Origin: Gibbula magus
Taxonomy: Eukaryota > Mollusca > Gastropoda > Trochida > Trochidae
Reading direction: 5' to 3'
Assembly: GCA_936450465.1 (NCBI GenBank)
Contig: CAKZFU010000070.1
Location: 1 to 64,000, forward strand
Length of the DNA stretch: 64,000 nucleotides
Shown here: positions 38,101 to 46,853 of the stretch, piece after piece
Position numbering within the stretch: the stretch's first letter is position 1
Layout of the letters: each line of letters begins with the position of its first letter
The notes under the pieces: generated by a model
Told to the model about the DNA's origin: nothing
The model's database searches: none
The model's input: only the letters and a program-made list of their open reading frames with translations
Position numbers and translations under genes: made by a program

Positions 38101-41023
38101 CGTGGGGAAAACCACTACCGCACGGATAACTGTGGAACATTACATCGAGAACACGGACACGAGTGATTTCGATGTCGCCACCGTGCTGGTTCACCCGATC
38201 ACCGCAAAGAAGATGGTGGGCGATGTGTTAAAGTATAATGAGGCCCACAATGGTTTCACCTATCTCTCGTCGGATACATACGACAACATCATTCCCCAGA
38301 CGGGAAAAACGTACGAAGATGTTCGTCGTGAAGCCAAGATGCACGGAGAGTGGCTCGCCGATCGTTTTCCCACGTTGTGCTATATTGCGATAAAGAAGGG
38401 CGAAAACGACAAGGAAGTGTGGGATGGCATCATGTCCATAATTTCGGATATCCGAGCGTGTGTGATTTCTTCGATTTTGGTTGCTTATACGCAAAAGGAG
38501 GTCAGATCTTATCCACCAACAGTGTATTTTTTAGTACAACAATACCTGTTGCTCGAAAAATTGAAAAAATGTAATCTCCCGGACATGACGAACTTTAAGG
38601 AAAGGTACGAGTTCTGCTACCTTTTGGGGATGTTGCGGCTCGCAGCCGTTTCGGGGTTGGCCTTACATTTCGGTCAGTTGGTGTACAAGTTGATTTCGCT
38701 CTACATCACGACGCCCACAAAAGCGTCGACTAAGACTCGGGAAGACTTTTTCGGTTCGAAGGAAGCAGTTTTCCTCTTCAATCCCATAACGGAGTTCTTT
38801 CCATACATGATATCTCGTGTGACACTGCAGAAAAAGATTGCAGACTCGAAATCTGAAGATATACACGATCAACAGTGTGCCCGTGAGGCCAAGGCAGTCA
38901 TGTCGAGTCCCTTTTCCAGAACGCCGTGGAAGTTGGTCCCCCCCCCGTCGGGTTTCATTCGCGAAGATCTAACGGATGAAAGAGGTAGTGTTCAAGACTA
39001 CCAGAAGAGACACGGTCCTATCGTGAAGATGTTCGACGTTCCACACGGAATGGAGCGAAAACTGTATTCTCCCGTTTTTCATTGCCAATACAGCTTCGAT
39101 CCCCAGAGCGGGGAGCCCGTGATCTCGGACCGACGTTCTTTTAGTGTGGTTCAGAGACTGTTTGAAATACGATGGAGGGATTTTGACATAGAACTAGAAC
39201 GGTTGATCGATCGGGCGGAGAGCGATCTCGAGGATGCGGTTCAGAAGAACGAGAGTTTCCGGTTGATAGATACGGTTGTCAAAGACGTGGTGCAAAATTT
39301 GAAACAAAACAAACCGCTTCCCATCGCGGCCACCCGCAATTCGGTTTACATCCCCCCCCCGGCACCGACCCCGAGTGATTTTAATCCTTCTACTCCGACC
39401 CCGAAAAGTCGTAGTAGTGCGAAACCGAACGTTTCCATTTCCACACCGACGGCGGCTCGGCGAAGTACCATTCCACAACCAGCGACGACGACGACGGCGG
39501 CGGATCCTCTTCCTTCCAAAAGCAACCCAGCGACGATGGCGGCGGCGGCAGGGAATAAACCCCCTCTTCCTCCCAAACAACCAGCCGCGAACTCGGCTCC
39601 TCAAAAACAACAACAACCACCGGACCAAACTTCGTCATTGTCGTCCCCTCCTCCATCAAGCCCGGTTAAACAACAATCAAGTCCGGCTGCTGCTGCTCCT
39701 ATTCAACCGAGCCCGGCTCCTCCTCCTCAGTCGACCCCTCTTCAACCGACCCCGGTTCAACAACAACAACAAACACTCAAATCGACTTCTGCTGCTACCG
39801 TCCCATCAACCCCGATGGTTTCGTCTTCTTCTTCTTCTCCACCGACTTCTTCTTCTTCTTCGGTTGTTCAAGCAAACTCCCAATCGACTTCAACAACAAC
39901 CACCACCTTCCAACCAACCACCCAACACAAAGAGAAAAAAAACCCAGAAAAGTCTTCTTTACAACAGCCAGAGCCGACGAGAGCGGTAACGCGTTCAATG
40001 ACTAAAAATGCCGAACAACAACAACAACAACAACAACCGAATATACCTTCTCAACAACCAAATAATTCTTCTTCTTCTTTGCCCACGTCGCAGAGTTCGG
40101 TAACCTCCTCCTCTTCCTCCCCCCTCGATCAGCCATCTCCTCTGGTAGCAGCGTCCAACAATCAACCGTCACTACAAGGAGGACCCGTCAACAACCAGTT
40201 TCCTTATTCGGGGCCTTCTTCCAACAACCAGCAGCAGCCGTTGTTTCAAGGAGGACCCGTCAACAACCAGTTTCCTTATTCGGGGCCTTCTTCCAACAAC
40301 CAGCAGCAGCCGGCGTCGTTTCAAGGAGGACCCGTCAACAACCAGTTTCCTTATTCGGGGCCTTCTTTCAACAACCAGCAGCAGCCGGCGTCGTTTCAAG
40401 GACCTTTCATCAACAACAACCAGCGGCCGCCGGTTCAAGGAGGGGGGTTTTTTAACAACCAACAGCCGCCATTTCAAGGATCTTTCAACAACAACCAACG
40501 GCCGATGGTTCAAGGAACTTTCAATAATCAGCAACCGCCGTTGCAAGGAGGACCTTTCAACAACCAGTCGGGTCCGGGACCCTTTTTGCCAAACCAACAA
40601 CAACGGTTTCCCGGATATTTCCCAAACAACCAACAACAACAACCCTTGAATTCTAGAGGACCACCACCTCCCAATGTTTTCAACAATGACCAACAACAAT
40701 CGATTTTCCAACAGGGACAACCTTTTAATTCGGGACCACTGTATCAGGGAGGACAGTATCAACAACAACCCCCTTCTCAATTTTCTGGACCTGGGTCGAT
40801 GATGAATTTAAACCTTCCTCCTCCTCCCTCCTATCAGCAGTCAGGAATGGGGGGTGGTGGTGGTGGTAGTGCCTCCGGAAACTATATGACGCCAGAAAAC
40901 ATGCTTCAACCTATCCCTGATCCGAACGCTGATAATACGGCCACAGGAGGAGATGAGTGGGCAGGAATATTCGCCGATGCGAGTAATAAGTTTTTAAATG
41001 ATAATGATTCCGACTATGCCTGA
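35189..41023 (+). CDS. Giant protein with folded core between disordered arms, 1944 residues
   Basis: The open frame reaches back over the helicase end, but the first plausible ATG is at 35189. Residues 1 to about 110 look folded. About 110-370 is charged, and 370-500 is Pro/Ser-rich. About 560-720 is a long Gln/Glu/Arg segment, probably coiled coil. About 740-1360 is a well-mixed, folded-looking core. About 1380-1944 is Pro/Ser/Gln/Asn-rich and includes near-perfect tandem repeats of the GGPVNNQFPYSGPSSNNQQQ type. This architecture fits a large tegument or scaffold protein. No motif identifies the core; a portal or packaging role cannot be excluded. No membrane segment is seen. Confidence 0.78.
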   Translation: MDSKKGISRQSIISFLRWGFRVEETKGNLWRSMTNYLVNELGFTVPKKQHLNNLQTELYIRDRCKSKFDPNVVAKFNIVLDKLQIYVEEDLQTDRNGEGARKLILEIQKSPKEHWQRSLEEVVGQKTEKRKKTTKSNAEDFLRPDDVRNRSKTVSLLKKMGVPIGMSGSSKQIGLPVLEEKEEKAQTLRASGEAYSPPGKANRAENYHSSRSSGRGKSGYEVNWGDSRDKEGYEANWGSGRYRRKEGYEEEDWEEQTVKKQRELDEYDWKQEVDEHGEMFIRLRATDAWGMVKLIEEHEKRVPSEFQNLKREEWRDRIPVKDERTTTTTTVGQKHRSEAEEELWKSGLFDPPATEEISNASLLDSPIPTMSMQPLPTNNNPHPQPPPLSSSPPPPPPLPQSSLPPLSSESSLPPPPPPISVSSSSNVPHPPPLISVSSSSSSSSNVPPPPAVPPSQSSSSSSVPPSSQATPKGRPTVAAPKETLMEELKRRTRPLRHVDTTPVKKEYESTGIGSVMRRQIAQIRVQVAQSDDDNDYSSSTEWLDPLPATPVFVSREERKKGRQEKDQRGQSNRKEKLRQRREQERQEEQQQQKQQHQQQDHAQRRERQQQERDNAQRQQEEEQQRRRQQQQQHQQEQEEEQRRRQQHQQHQQEQEEEQRRRQQQQQQHQQEREHAQRRQQQQHQQEREHAQRRQQQQQQEQEEEEQRRRQEQELRGKLLTIAEEGEEEEEEANYGISKMSVEEMDLELDKIQMMRDRSYTRFGSDQNDVSFLLEKLLKNEASALYDYLLPSLSEYYCKFHFTHASVNTSSNIFPKPYLKLLHESSEYQYYCPSSYGAVAYDLGLMYLLETRQGTGFPLIRRHPRTVVPEDDAITLSQRPLQLNIVPRNARPIMMFYGNRYTLCYETAMGAAMRMHGLDCITGGEYVASRAYGTTPHLLDLIQPELEMTLTTDELSDVAAVVAGNVIQLATTVGKTTTARITVEHYIENTDTSDFDVATVLVHPITAKKMVGDVLKYNEAHNGFTYLSSDTYDNIIPQTGKTYEDVRREAKMHGEWLADRFPTLCYIAIKKGENDKEVWDGIMSIISDIRACVISSILVAYTQKEVRSYPPTVYFLVQQYLLLEKLKKCNLPDMTNFKERYEFCYLLGMLRLAAVSGLALHFGQLVYKLISLYITTPTKASTKTREDFFGSKEAVFLFNPITEFFPYMISRVTLQKKIADSKSEDIHDQQCAREAKAVMSSPFSRTPWKLVPPPSGFIREDLTDERGSVQDYQKRHGPIVKMFDVPHGMERKLYSPVFHCQYSFDPQSGEPVISDRRSFSVVQRLFEIRWRDFDIELERLIDRAESDLEDAVQKNESFRLIDTVVKDVVQNLKQNKPLPIAATRNSVYIPPPAPTPSDFNPSTPTPKSRSSAKPNVSISTPTAARRSTIPQPATTTTAADPLPSKSNPATMAAAAGNKPPLPPKQPAANSAPQKQQQPPDQTSSLSSPPPSSPVKQQSSPAAAAPIQPSPAPPPQSTPLQPTPVQQQQQTLKSTSAATVPSTPMVSSSSSSPPTSSSSSVVQANSQSTSTTTTTFQPTTQHKEKKNPEKSSLQQPEPTRAVTRSMTKNAEQQQQQQQPNIPSQQPNNSSSSLPTSQSSVTSSSSSPLDQPSPLVAASNNQPSLQGGPVNNQFPYSGPSSNNQQQPLFQGGPVNNQFPYSGPSSNNQQQPASFQGGPVNNQFPYSGPSFNNQQQPASFQGPFINNNQRPPVQGGGFFNNQQPPFQGSFNNNQRPMVQGTFNNQQPPLQGGPFNNQSGPGPFLPNQQQRFPGYFPNNQQQQPLNSRGPPPPNVFNNDQQQSIFQQGQPFNSGPLYQGGQYQQQPPSQFSGPGSMMNLNLPPPPSYQQSGMGGGGGGSASGNYMTPENMLQPIPDPNADNTATGGDEWAGIFADASNKFLNDNDSDYA
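40175..40396. repeat. In-frame 72-75-bp tandem repeats
   Basis: Three nearly identical units start at 40175, 40247 and 40322, followed by degenerate copies to about 40560. They encode Gln/Asn/Pro-rich repeats in the giant protein. Confidence 0.85.
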
Positions 41024-41025
41024 CG

Positions 41026-41490
41026 ATGTTTTTTTTGTGTTTGAAATGTGACCCTCTGTGTGCGTTTTTGAAAGAGACAGAAAAATGTATTTTAATGTTC
41101 GGGGGAATGTCTATTGTGGGAGAAGAAGAAGAACTTTCTCGACAAGGATATGTGTTTATCGCCCATCAACAAAAAGGACCCGACGTCATTCGTACCTTAT
41201 CGGAAGCGAACATGTTCGGCTGTAATCCTTTGGATGGTTTTGCGACGGTGGAAAACGAAGAGGGAGTCCTGTGTTTGGAGATAACATTAAACCGCGCTTG
41301 GTATTTGATTATGAAACGGCTGTGCGGACCTTCCGTCTCGTTTCATGAGTCGCATAAGCGATACGTGCCTTTGGAACGCATCTATCCTCATCTCGATAAA
41401 CAACGACACGTCACTCTGGTCGACACTTTAATACGAAAACATTTTAAACAAAAAGAAATGGAAGACGGTTGTGTTATAATATATAAATAA
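41026..41490 (+). CDS. Unknown small protein, up to 154 residues
   Basis: The first ATG at 41026 is three bases after the previous stop. ATGs at 41095 and 41107 give shorter products (131 or 127 residues) that omit a Cys-rich N-terminus (FFLCLKCDPLC), so the start is uncertain. The remainder is well mixed (GYVFIAHQQKGPDVIRTL) with no recognised domain. AATAAA lies directly after the stop. Confidence 0.65.
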   Translation: MFFLCLKCDPLCAFLKETEKCILMFGGMSIVGEEEELSRQGYVFIAHQQKGPDVIRTLSEANMFGCNPLDGFATVENEEGVLCLEITLNRAWYLIMKRLCGPSVSFHESHKRYVPLERIYPHLDKQRHVTLVDTLIRKHFKQKEMEDGCVIIYK

Positions 41491-41529
41491 AATAACCCAT
41501 CAAATGTTTTTCCAATTGTTCGTTTTTTC

Positions 41530-42156
41530 TCATTCTCGATCAACCACGATCTTTCGGTTGATGTTGGTATTCACGATGGTCATCGTTTCCCATTTGGTCT
41601 TGGAGTATCGAAATCCCCTTTCGGTGGCGAGTAGAAAGTCTTTTAATTCGAAATAAGGCGCTGTATACAGCATTTGAATGTCGGAAGCCATGATTCTTCG
41701 TTTCCCTTCCTTGCTCACCTCGTAACACGATCCTGGCTGGTAAAAGATTTCTCGCTCAGAATATCGTCTTTTCGTTTTGACATCTTTCTTGGACATTCCA
41801 TCAAATCCGTAGACCACGGTGTCGACGTTCGTATATTTTTTGACGGCCGTTTCAAGTATCTGGCCAATGATTCCATACATAGAGTCTAAATCGAGGATGA
41901 CCACCTGGTGGATGTTCGGACCCTCTCCCAGTGCTTGACCGCCATCGAAAGGTGGCGGGGTTTCGGGACTGTAACGAAAATGTATCGTTTCTCCCATCGG
42001 CACTTCGTTGTATGCCTTTTTGAAATAAGTGTGGATGAAAAAGGCCATGTCCACCACGAATTGAGTGACGAGGTGTTGGTCGAGATCGCATCGAAAACGT
42101 TCGTCGTGGTTCCATGCCTGTTTTTCGATGTCTTTGATCAGATCTAAAGCTCCCAT
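41530..42156 (-). CDS. Possible PIN/FEN1-like nuclease, 208 residues
   Basis: VVDMAFFIHTYFKKA (about 34-48) followed by DTVVYGFDGMSKKDVKTKRR (112-131) and SER resembles the two N-terminal acidic motifs of the FEN1/XPG 5' nuclease family, where Asp, then FDG-x-P-x2-K and an Arg cluster, form the active site. The intervening length fits. The later acidic motifs of the internal nuclease region are not obvious, and the protein is short for the family (usually 300 or more), so it may be truncated, inactive or only loosely related. The ATG at 42156 is divergent from the next gene, and a TATA element lies between them. Confidence 0.5.
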   Translation of the reverse strand: MGALDLIKDIEKQAWNHDERFRCDLDQHLVTQFVVDMAFFIHTYFKKAYNEVPMGETIHFRYSPETPPPFDGGQALGEGPNIHQVVILDLDSMYGIIGQILETAVKKYTNVDTVVYGFDGMSKKDVKTKRRYSEREIFYQPGSCYEVSKEGKRRIMASDIQMLYTAPYFELKDFLLATERGFRYSKTKWETMTIVNTNINRKIVVDRE

Positions 42157-42232
42157 ACTGTTTTCCTCCTCCGTTCGGTCGAGAAGGCGAACGACGAGTG
42201 AGTGAGGAACTCTTAAGCTTGTGTGCGTGTCC

Positions 42233-42243
42233 CTTATATGAAA
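42233..42243. promoter_or_regulatory. Second bidirectional TATA-like element
   Basis: CTTATATGAAA reads TATATGAAA on the plus strand, 57 bases before the ATG at 42292, and CATATAAG on the minus strand, about 80 bases before the ATG at 42156. Confidence 0.45.
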
Positions 42244-42291
42244 AGTTTATCAAACAAACAGCCACACACAAAGAGGGAAAAAATTAACATA

Positions 42292-43851
42292 ATGAGGTTG
42301 GGCCACAACAATCCCCGCGTGACGGTTTCAAAAGAAATCTTTACCAAATCTAGGGAACCTTTGTTGGGTCAAGAGTTCGAAAGTTGGGTATCTACCAATC
42401 TTACGAAAAAAAAATCATCTATGCACCTATCTTCGTCGGTTCGTCATTACAAGCATCCTTTTTCCAAATATATTACCGAATCTTCCAGAGGAACCGTCAC
42501 CACGATGGATTGGAATACGATTCCTCGTCCCGCTCCGTTGGGGAACACCCCTTACGACGAAAACATATTTTTTGAACTGTTAACGTATGGGGAGGCTTCT
42601 TCTTTCGACGAGGCCACTCGCAGAGAATTGTCGAAGGAGTTGAATAATCACAGGCTGATAACCTCAAACCGTCTGATCCAAGCCGTAACAGAAACGCGCC
42701 GTCGATTAAAATCGGCCCCGGAAAGGTTGTACGAAGAATATTACCACGGCGTGCGCATCAAACACCTCGTCAAACACGTCGGAGAACATTGTGGAAAGGC
42801 AGAGTTTGTGGCTTCGATGATGCAAACCACCTCGATCGTTCCGGTAGACCTGTATAAATACGTCACGGTCAACAGGCTTCGGAAACCTCCCGTCTTCGCT
42901 CAACCCATCGACGAGTTTCGAACGACGATGTACACCGAGTTCCTCAACGCGGACTTTGTTAACGTGTGGAACCATGGGGGTGGCTTTTTGGCCGCAGACT
43001 TTCGACTTGCCGATGCGGAAGAGGATATGTCGAACGCGCTTATCGGAGGGAGTTGCGCGGACTCTGCCACGTTCATATTGGCTTATTTTATCGACGCTAA
43101 GACGGTGGCGAAAACCACGGAAGTGGTGTACGATTTGACGCTCGATGAACAAGTTGACTGTGTCCAGAAGAAGATTTACCTCTACGACGACGGCTGCACA
43201 AGGATAGAGCACTCTCTACCTTTGTATAGGTTGCCGAACATTTTTACCGAAGAGAGCAACGCTTTCGAATATGACCCTCAGAAGGACGCATGGATTCCGG
43301 TGGCGGTGACCGGGGCGGATTTAGGACAAGCGCAATACAAAAACGCTTTTCGAGCCTTTACGACCATGAAACAAGCGCCAGGAAATGCCAACGTCGAACT
43401 CTTGCTTCGCGAATGGGCGCCAACCCGTCGTTGCGGAAGCGGCAGCGATTTATACGGCTGTAGAAAGAAGTTGGCCCTTTTATATGAAGAGATGCGAGAG
43501 TCCTCCAATAACAACAACAACGACGGCGACGGGGCAGGAAATGCCACCGCACCCACCACGGATCAGTCCTCAACCACCTCCGAAACGCCGACTGTTAACG
43601 GAGAAGCAGGCACCCCCCCCGGTTCGCCGCAACAAGGAGGACAAAACGTGTCTCCGAACGCACAACAAGAAGGAGGAGGAGGAGGAGGAGGACAAAACGT
43701 GTCTCCGAACGCACAACAAGAAGGAGGAGGAGGAGGAGGACAAAACGTGCCTCCGGATGCACAACAACAACAAGGAGGACAAAACGTGACCCCGGGCGCA
43801 CAACTTACACCCCCTCCGCCCGCACCGGGCGCCCCGCAATTTTCGCTGTAA
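42292..43851 (+). CDS. Unknown protein of the capsid gene cluster, 519 residues
   Basis: The first ATG is at 42292, inside a longer open frame. Residues 1 to about 420 are well mixed and folded-looking. About 425-519 is Pro/Gly/Gln-rich, with repeats of QNVSPNAQQEGGGGGG. The stop is six bases before the ATG of the protease/scaffold gene, so they are probably co-transcribed. Position beside protease and capsid genes suggests a capsid-associated role such as a triplex component; this is inference, as no diagnostic motif is seen. Confidence 0.72.
   Translation: MRLGHNNPRVTVSKEIFTKSREPLLGQEFESWVSTNLTKKKSSMHLSSSVRHYKHPFSKYITESSRGTVTTMDWNTIPRPAPLGNTPYDENIFFELLTYGEASSFDEATRRELSKELNNHRLITSNRLIQAVTETRRRLKSAPERLYEEYYHGVRIKHLVKHVGEHCGKAEFVASMMQTTSIVPVDLYKYVTVNRLRKPPVFAQPIDEFRTTMYTEFLNADFVNVWNHGGGFLAADFRLADAEEDMSNALIGGSCADSATFILAYFIDAKTVAKTTEVVYDLTLDEQVDCVQKKIYLYDDGCTRIEHSLPLYRLPNIFTEESNAFEYDPQKDAWIPVAVTGADLGQAQYKNAFRAFTTMKQAPGNANVELLLREWAPTRRCGSGSDLYGCRKKLALLYEEMRESSNNNNNDGDGAGNATAPTTDQSSTTSETPTVNGEAGTPPGSPQQGGQNVSPNAQQEGGGGGGGQNVSPNAQQEGGGGGGQNVPPDAQQQQGGQNVTPGAQLTPPPPAPGAPQFSL
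43627..43800. repeat. In-frame repeats in the capsid-cluster protein
   Basis: Four units of about 45-55 bases encode GGQNV(S/P/T)P(N/D/G)AQ followed by variable Gly or Gln runs. The units differ mainly in the number of GGA codons. Confidence 0.8.
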
Positions 43852-43857
43852 AAAAAT

Positions 43858-45492
43858 ATGACACAACCACGATGGATGTTTCCCCCTTGGCTGACATCGG
43901 GTGCGGAAAATTGGGGGAGCAGACATCTCGAAGTGGATTCCTACTTAACGGCCAGAGAAGAGGGGATGAGACAACAGTTACCGATCAAACATTGGAGGAA
44001 GTTGGCGCACATATACGTGGTGGGAAGATGTATGCGTTACGCTCCCCATACCCTTGATCCGGACTGTATTCCTGCCAATTTTGGTCTCGACACTGTTATG
44101 TTTGCTCAGTTCATCGAAGAGCCCGATCACCCCATCAATATCATGCACGAAAAAAACACATTCGTCGGACGACTCCTTTCCACCTTTGTGAGCGATCACG
44201 ACCAGAATAGCGGGGTGGACAGATTTTTTACCGCTGTTCTGCGAGTAGAAACATTGATAAAGGAACACAATATGTTTTGGAGGCGTTTGACAGGAAAAGA
44301 TAAAACCCGTTGCGAATGTAGCGTCACCATCGGCCTTGACAAGGAGGGACGACCGGCGTTCGTTGTGCCGGAAATTTCTTTGGTGGACAAAGGTAACTCC
44401 AAAGATTCTTTCGTTTGGGCCTTTCCTTATTACAGAAATGTGACTGAAATAGAGAATCATCTTTCCGTTTTGCCCGCGGAGATAATAAAAACATTTCCGG
44501 AAAAAAGAGCGTTCTTGGATTCGGTATATAAATTGAAACCGTTTGTAGAGCCCGACAAAGTCAAAGACGGCAACGCCGAAGACAGAAAATACCAATTGGC
44601 TATGATGAGTGCTGGCGCCGAGAACATTCGCCAACTTAAGCAGCATCTGACGTCTGCGTTGCAATGTTTGAATCCTTCTTCTTCTTCTTCTTCGTCTTAT
44701 TCGTCTTCTTCGTTTTGCGGATACTCTCCTCCTCCTCCTCCCCCCCCTCCTATGTCTCGAAATAAAAAGAAGAAAACGTTTTTCCTGGACGAAGATGAAG
44801 AGTTGGATAAACCGGGTTCTAAGAAACGAAAAATGTTGGAATGGAAGTCGGGAGAGGAGGAACTCGTGAGCAACTCAAAACTACCCCCTCGAGTCGTCTT
44901 GACCCCAGGAACCGACAATTGTGTTACGATAAGATTACAGATGCCAGATTGTTTTGTCGGGAAGTCATCACCACCACCGACGAAGAGTAATAGCCGTTCT
45001 CCACGTCGTAAAATGCTTCAAATCAAGCCGCCACCTTCCATCGGTCGAAAAAAATCCCCACGTAATAACGTGGTGACGGCCGAAGAGGACACAGGAGAGG
45101 AGGAAGAAGAGAAGGAGGAAGAAGAGGAAGAAGAGGAAGAAGAGGAAGAAGAGGAAGAAGAAGAGGTGGAAGACGATGCCGGATATGATGATTCGGAAAA
45201 AGACGACAACGATGGTGAAAACGGGTACGCAAAGACAGCGTCAAATGCTCGCAAACAATCGATCAGTCCCGCTGTTTCGAAATGGATGACAAAACTTGTC
45301 CCGGTGTTTGAACGAGCATTAAATAATGCGAAAAGGAACCCGAGGGCTTCGTCGACGAGTAACTTCGAGACCATATCCACCGATACGTTGACAAATTATC
45401 ATTCGGCAATCGAAGCTTTGCAACGTCTAAACGCAAAGAAAAGGTTTCCGTTTGGGAGAAAGATCGACTGGTGTGAGGTCGTGCAGTGTTAA
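43858..45492 (+). CDS. Herpesvirus-type maturational protease fused to scaffold, 544 residues
   Basis: Residues about 50-235 follow the assemblin pattern: a first strand HIYVVGRCMRY (51-61), then PINIMHE (92-98) with candidate catalytic His97, VGRLLS (103-108), and candidate catalytic Ser155 in CSVTIG. The third member, His in characterised families, is not obvious; the matching area reads FVWAF. The rest (about 270-544) is Ser/Pro-rich, Lys-rich and acidic, with a helical C-terminal 80 residues, as expected for an internal scaffold. By family it cleaves itself and the scaffold during capsid maturation. It sits two genes upstream of the candidate capsid protein, as in a morphogenesis cluster. 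The identification rests on motif order, not alignment. Confidence 0.65.
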   Translation: MTQPRWMFPPWLTSGAENWGSRHLEVDSYLTAREEGMRQQLPIKHWRKLAHIYVVGRCMRYAPHTLDPDCIPANFGLDTVMFAQFIEEPDHPINIMHEKNTFVGRLLSTFVSDHDQNSGVDRFFTAVLRVETLIKEHNMFWRRLTGKDKTRCECSVTIGLDKEGRPAFVVPEISLVDKGNSKDSFVWAFPYYRNVTEIENHLSVLPAEIIKTFPEKRAFLDSVYKLKPFVEPDKVKDGNAEDRKYQLAMMSAGAENIRQLKQHLTSALQCLNPSSSSSSSYSSSSFCGYSPPPPPPPPMSRNKKKKTFFLDEDEELDKPGSKKRKMLEWKSGEEELVSNSKLPPRVVLTPGTDNCVTIRLQMPDCFVGKSSPPPTKSNSRSPRRKMLQIKPPPSIGRKKSPRNNVVTAEEDTGEEEEEKEEEEEEEEEEEEEEEEEVEDDAGYDDSEKDDNDGENGYAKTASNARKQSISPAVSKWMTKLVPVFERALNNAKRNPRASSTSNFETISTDTLTNYHSAIEALQRLNAKKRFPFGRKIDWCEVVQC

Positions 45493-45523
45493 TTTGAACC
45501 GAGGAGAGAAAAAAAAAGAGACG

Positions 45524-46570
45524 ATGATGACGGGTGATAGATCCACGAATACGGTGATCTCGGTCAATCTTACTCCGTGGTACGAAAGACAAAAGAACAA
45601 ATCCACTTGGGGGTCTTTACCGTCAGATCAACTGTTTAAAAAAGGCACGCCTGTCGTGTCCCTCACCAACATCCCGGGAATGGTCACCTTGGGACTTAAC
45701 GGTCTTAACCAAGACGAGCTATCGACCGCAGATATTGTGTTTTTGGGCACTACCATGGTCGACACGTCTTACAAGAAAAGCCACACGGCTGAACGCAGCA
45801 ACATTCGGGTCGACACCTCCGCCCGCTGTCACATCCATCTGTACGAAAGCGAGCCCCAGCTACGTCTTTACTCCCAAGTGTATCTTTCTTTGCCGGACAT
45901 TTCTTTTACGGAATCAGGAGTCAAACAAGATCCAAGCTTTGTCATCGAAAAGAGAACTACCGATCGACGAAAATCAAGACCCTCGCCGTATCACGCGAAA
46001 AGAACCGCGGCCGGGGAATCATTTCGGTTTCGTGGATCGGTGGAAACCCCTTCCCGAGATATCGTCCCTCCAACCCTTATGGGAAAACCCAAGTCGGCCG
46101 TAGAGGAGAAGTTCAGACCTTGGCGCATGGTGGGAGATCGTCTCACGTCTTTCCAAATGGAGGCCAACATGAAGGCCGTTCAAACCAACATAAAACGATT
46201 CGTCAGGGAACGTGTGTCCAATCTATACTCCGGGAACGGGGAAACCGCTCTTCATAAAGTGGTGGCCACCTCGTTTCAAAAAATTGCCGCCATCATCTCT
46301 CTTTACGAATGTCACCGCAGAAACAAGTATCTCGATGGAAAAAAAAAGAACGCCACGGAAGGAGAAAACGCCGAGGAAGAGATCGACCCGATTAAAGAAC
46401 CCATCAGCAAAATGGTCGTCGATTTTTTTGAACTTTATGCCAAGAATAAAGACCTGTACGCGAATCTTATCGGGGGGATGTTTTTTGGAGGCGTACATCG
46501 AGTCTTCGTGGGCATGGTCGTCGAGGAACCAGACAACTGTAATATCGTGGTGAAAAGAACAATATTGTAG
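45524..46570 (+). CDS. Capsid-cluster protein related to the N-terminus of the capsid protein, 348 residues
   Basis: The open frame begins at a non-ATG codon; the first ATG is at 45524. Around residues 50-65, DELSTADIVFLGTT parallels EDFLTTIDILFLGAT of the 1558-residue protein downstream. Further on, NIKRFVRERVSN parallels its FVREAVN region, so the two appear to be diverged paralogues over about 200 residues. The C-terminal part is helical (SKMVVDFFELYAKN). A role in the capsid shell, such as a triplex or accessory subunit, is inferred from position and paralogy. The stop is followed by AATAAA at about 46575. Confidence 0.7.
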   Translation: MMTGDRSTNTVISVNLTPWYERQKNKSTWGSLPSDQLFKKGTPVVSLTNIPGMVTLGLNGLNQDELSTADIVFLGTTMVDTSYKKSHTAERSNIRVDTSARCHIHLYESEPQLRLYSQVYLSLPDISFTESGVKQDPSFVIEKRTTDRRKSRPSPYHAKRTAAGESFRFRGSVETPSRDIVPPTLMGKPKSAVEEKFRPWRMVGDRLTSFQMEANMKAVQTNIKRFVRERVSNLYSGNGETALHKVVATSFQKIAAIISLYECHRRNKYLDGKKKNATEGENAEEEIDPIKEPISKMVVDFFELYAKNKDLYANLIGGMFFGGVHRVFVGMVVEEPDNCNIVVKRTIL

Positions 46571-46738
46571 TTTTAATAAATTTTATAAATTATCTTCCCC
46601 CTCCCCTGATTTTTTTTTCCAAACGGTTAGTTATTTATTTGTTGCTTTATAATATATATAATATAGATTGAAGCAAAACCATCCAATAATAGCGAAGGTG
46701 GGGGGGAAAAGAGGGAAACTCGCCTCAAACGAAAAAAC

Positions 46739-46840
46739 ATGGAACCCGAACAGGAGGAAGAATTTTATTTCAATCATGAGGACTTTCTAGACATTTTGTT
46801 TCTGGGTATTTTTGTTTACTGTTATTTATATTTGCCTTGA
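46739..46840 (+). CDS. 33-residue mini-ORF copying a capsid protein motif
   Basis: ATG 46739 to TGA 46840 encodes a very acidic start followed by YFNHEDFLDILFLG, almost the same as YFDHEDFLTTIDILFLG of the next gene, then a short hydrophobic end. A TATA-rich stretch lies at about 46650-46665. It ends 13 bases before the capsid protein ATG. It may be a remnant of a third paralogue or an upstream ORF; expression is unknown. Confidence 0.5.
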   Translation: MEPEQEEEFYFNHEDFLDILFLGIFVYCYLYLP

Positions 46841-46853
46841 ATAAAAAAAAAGG

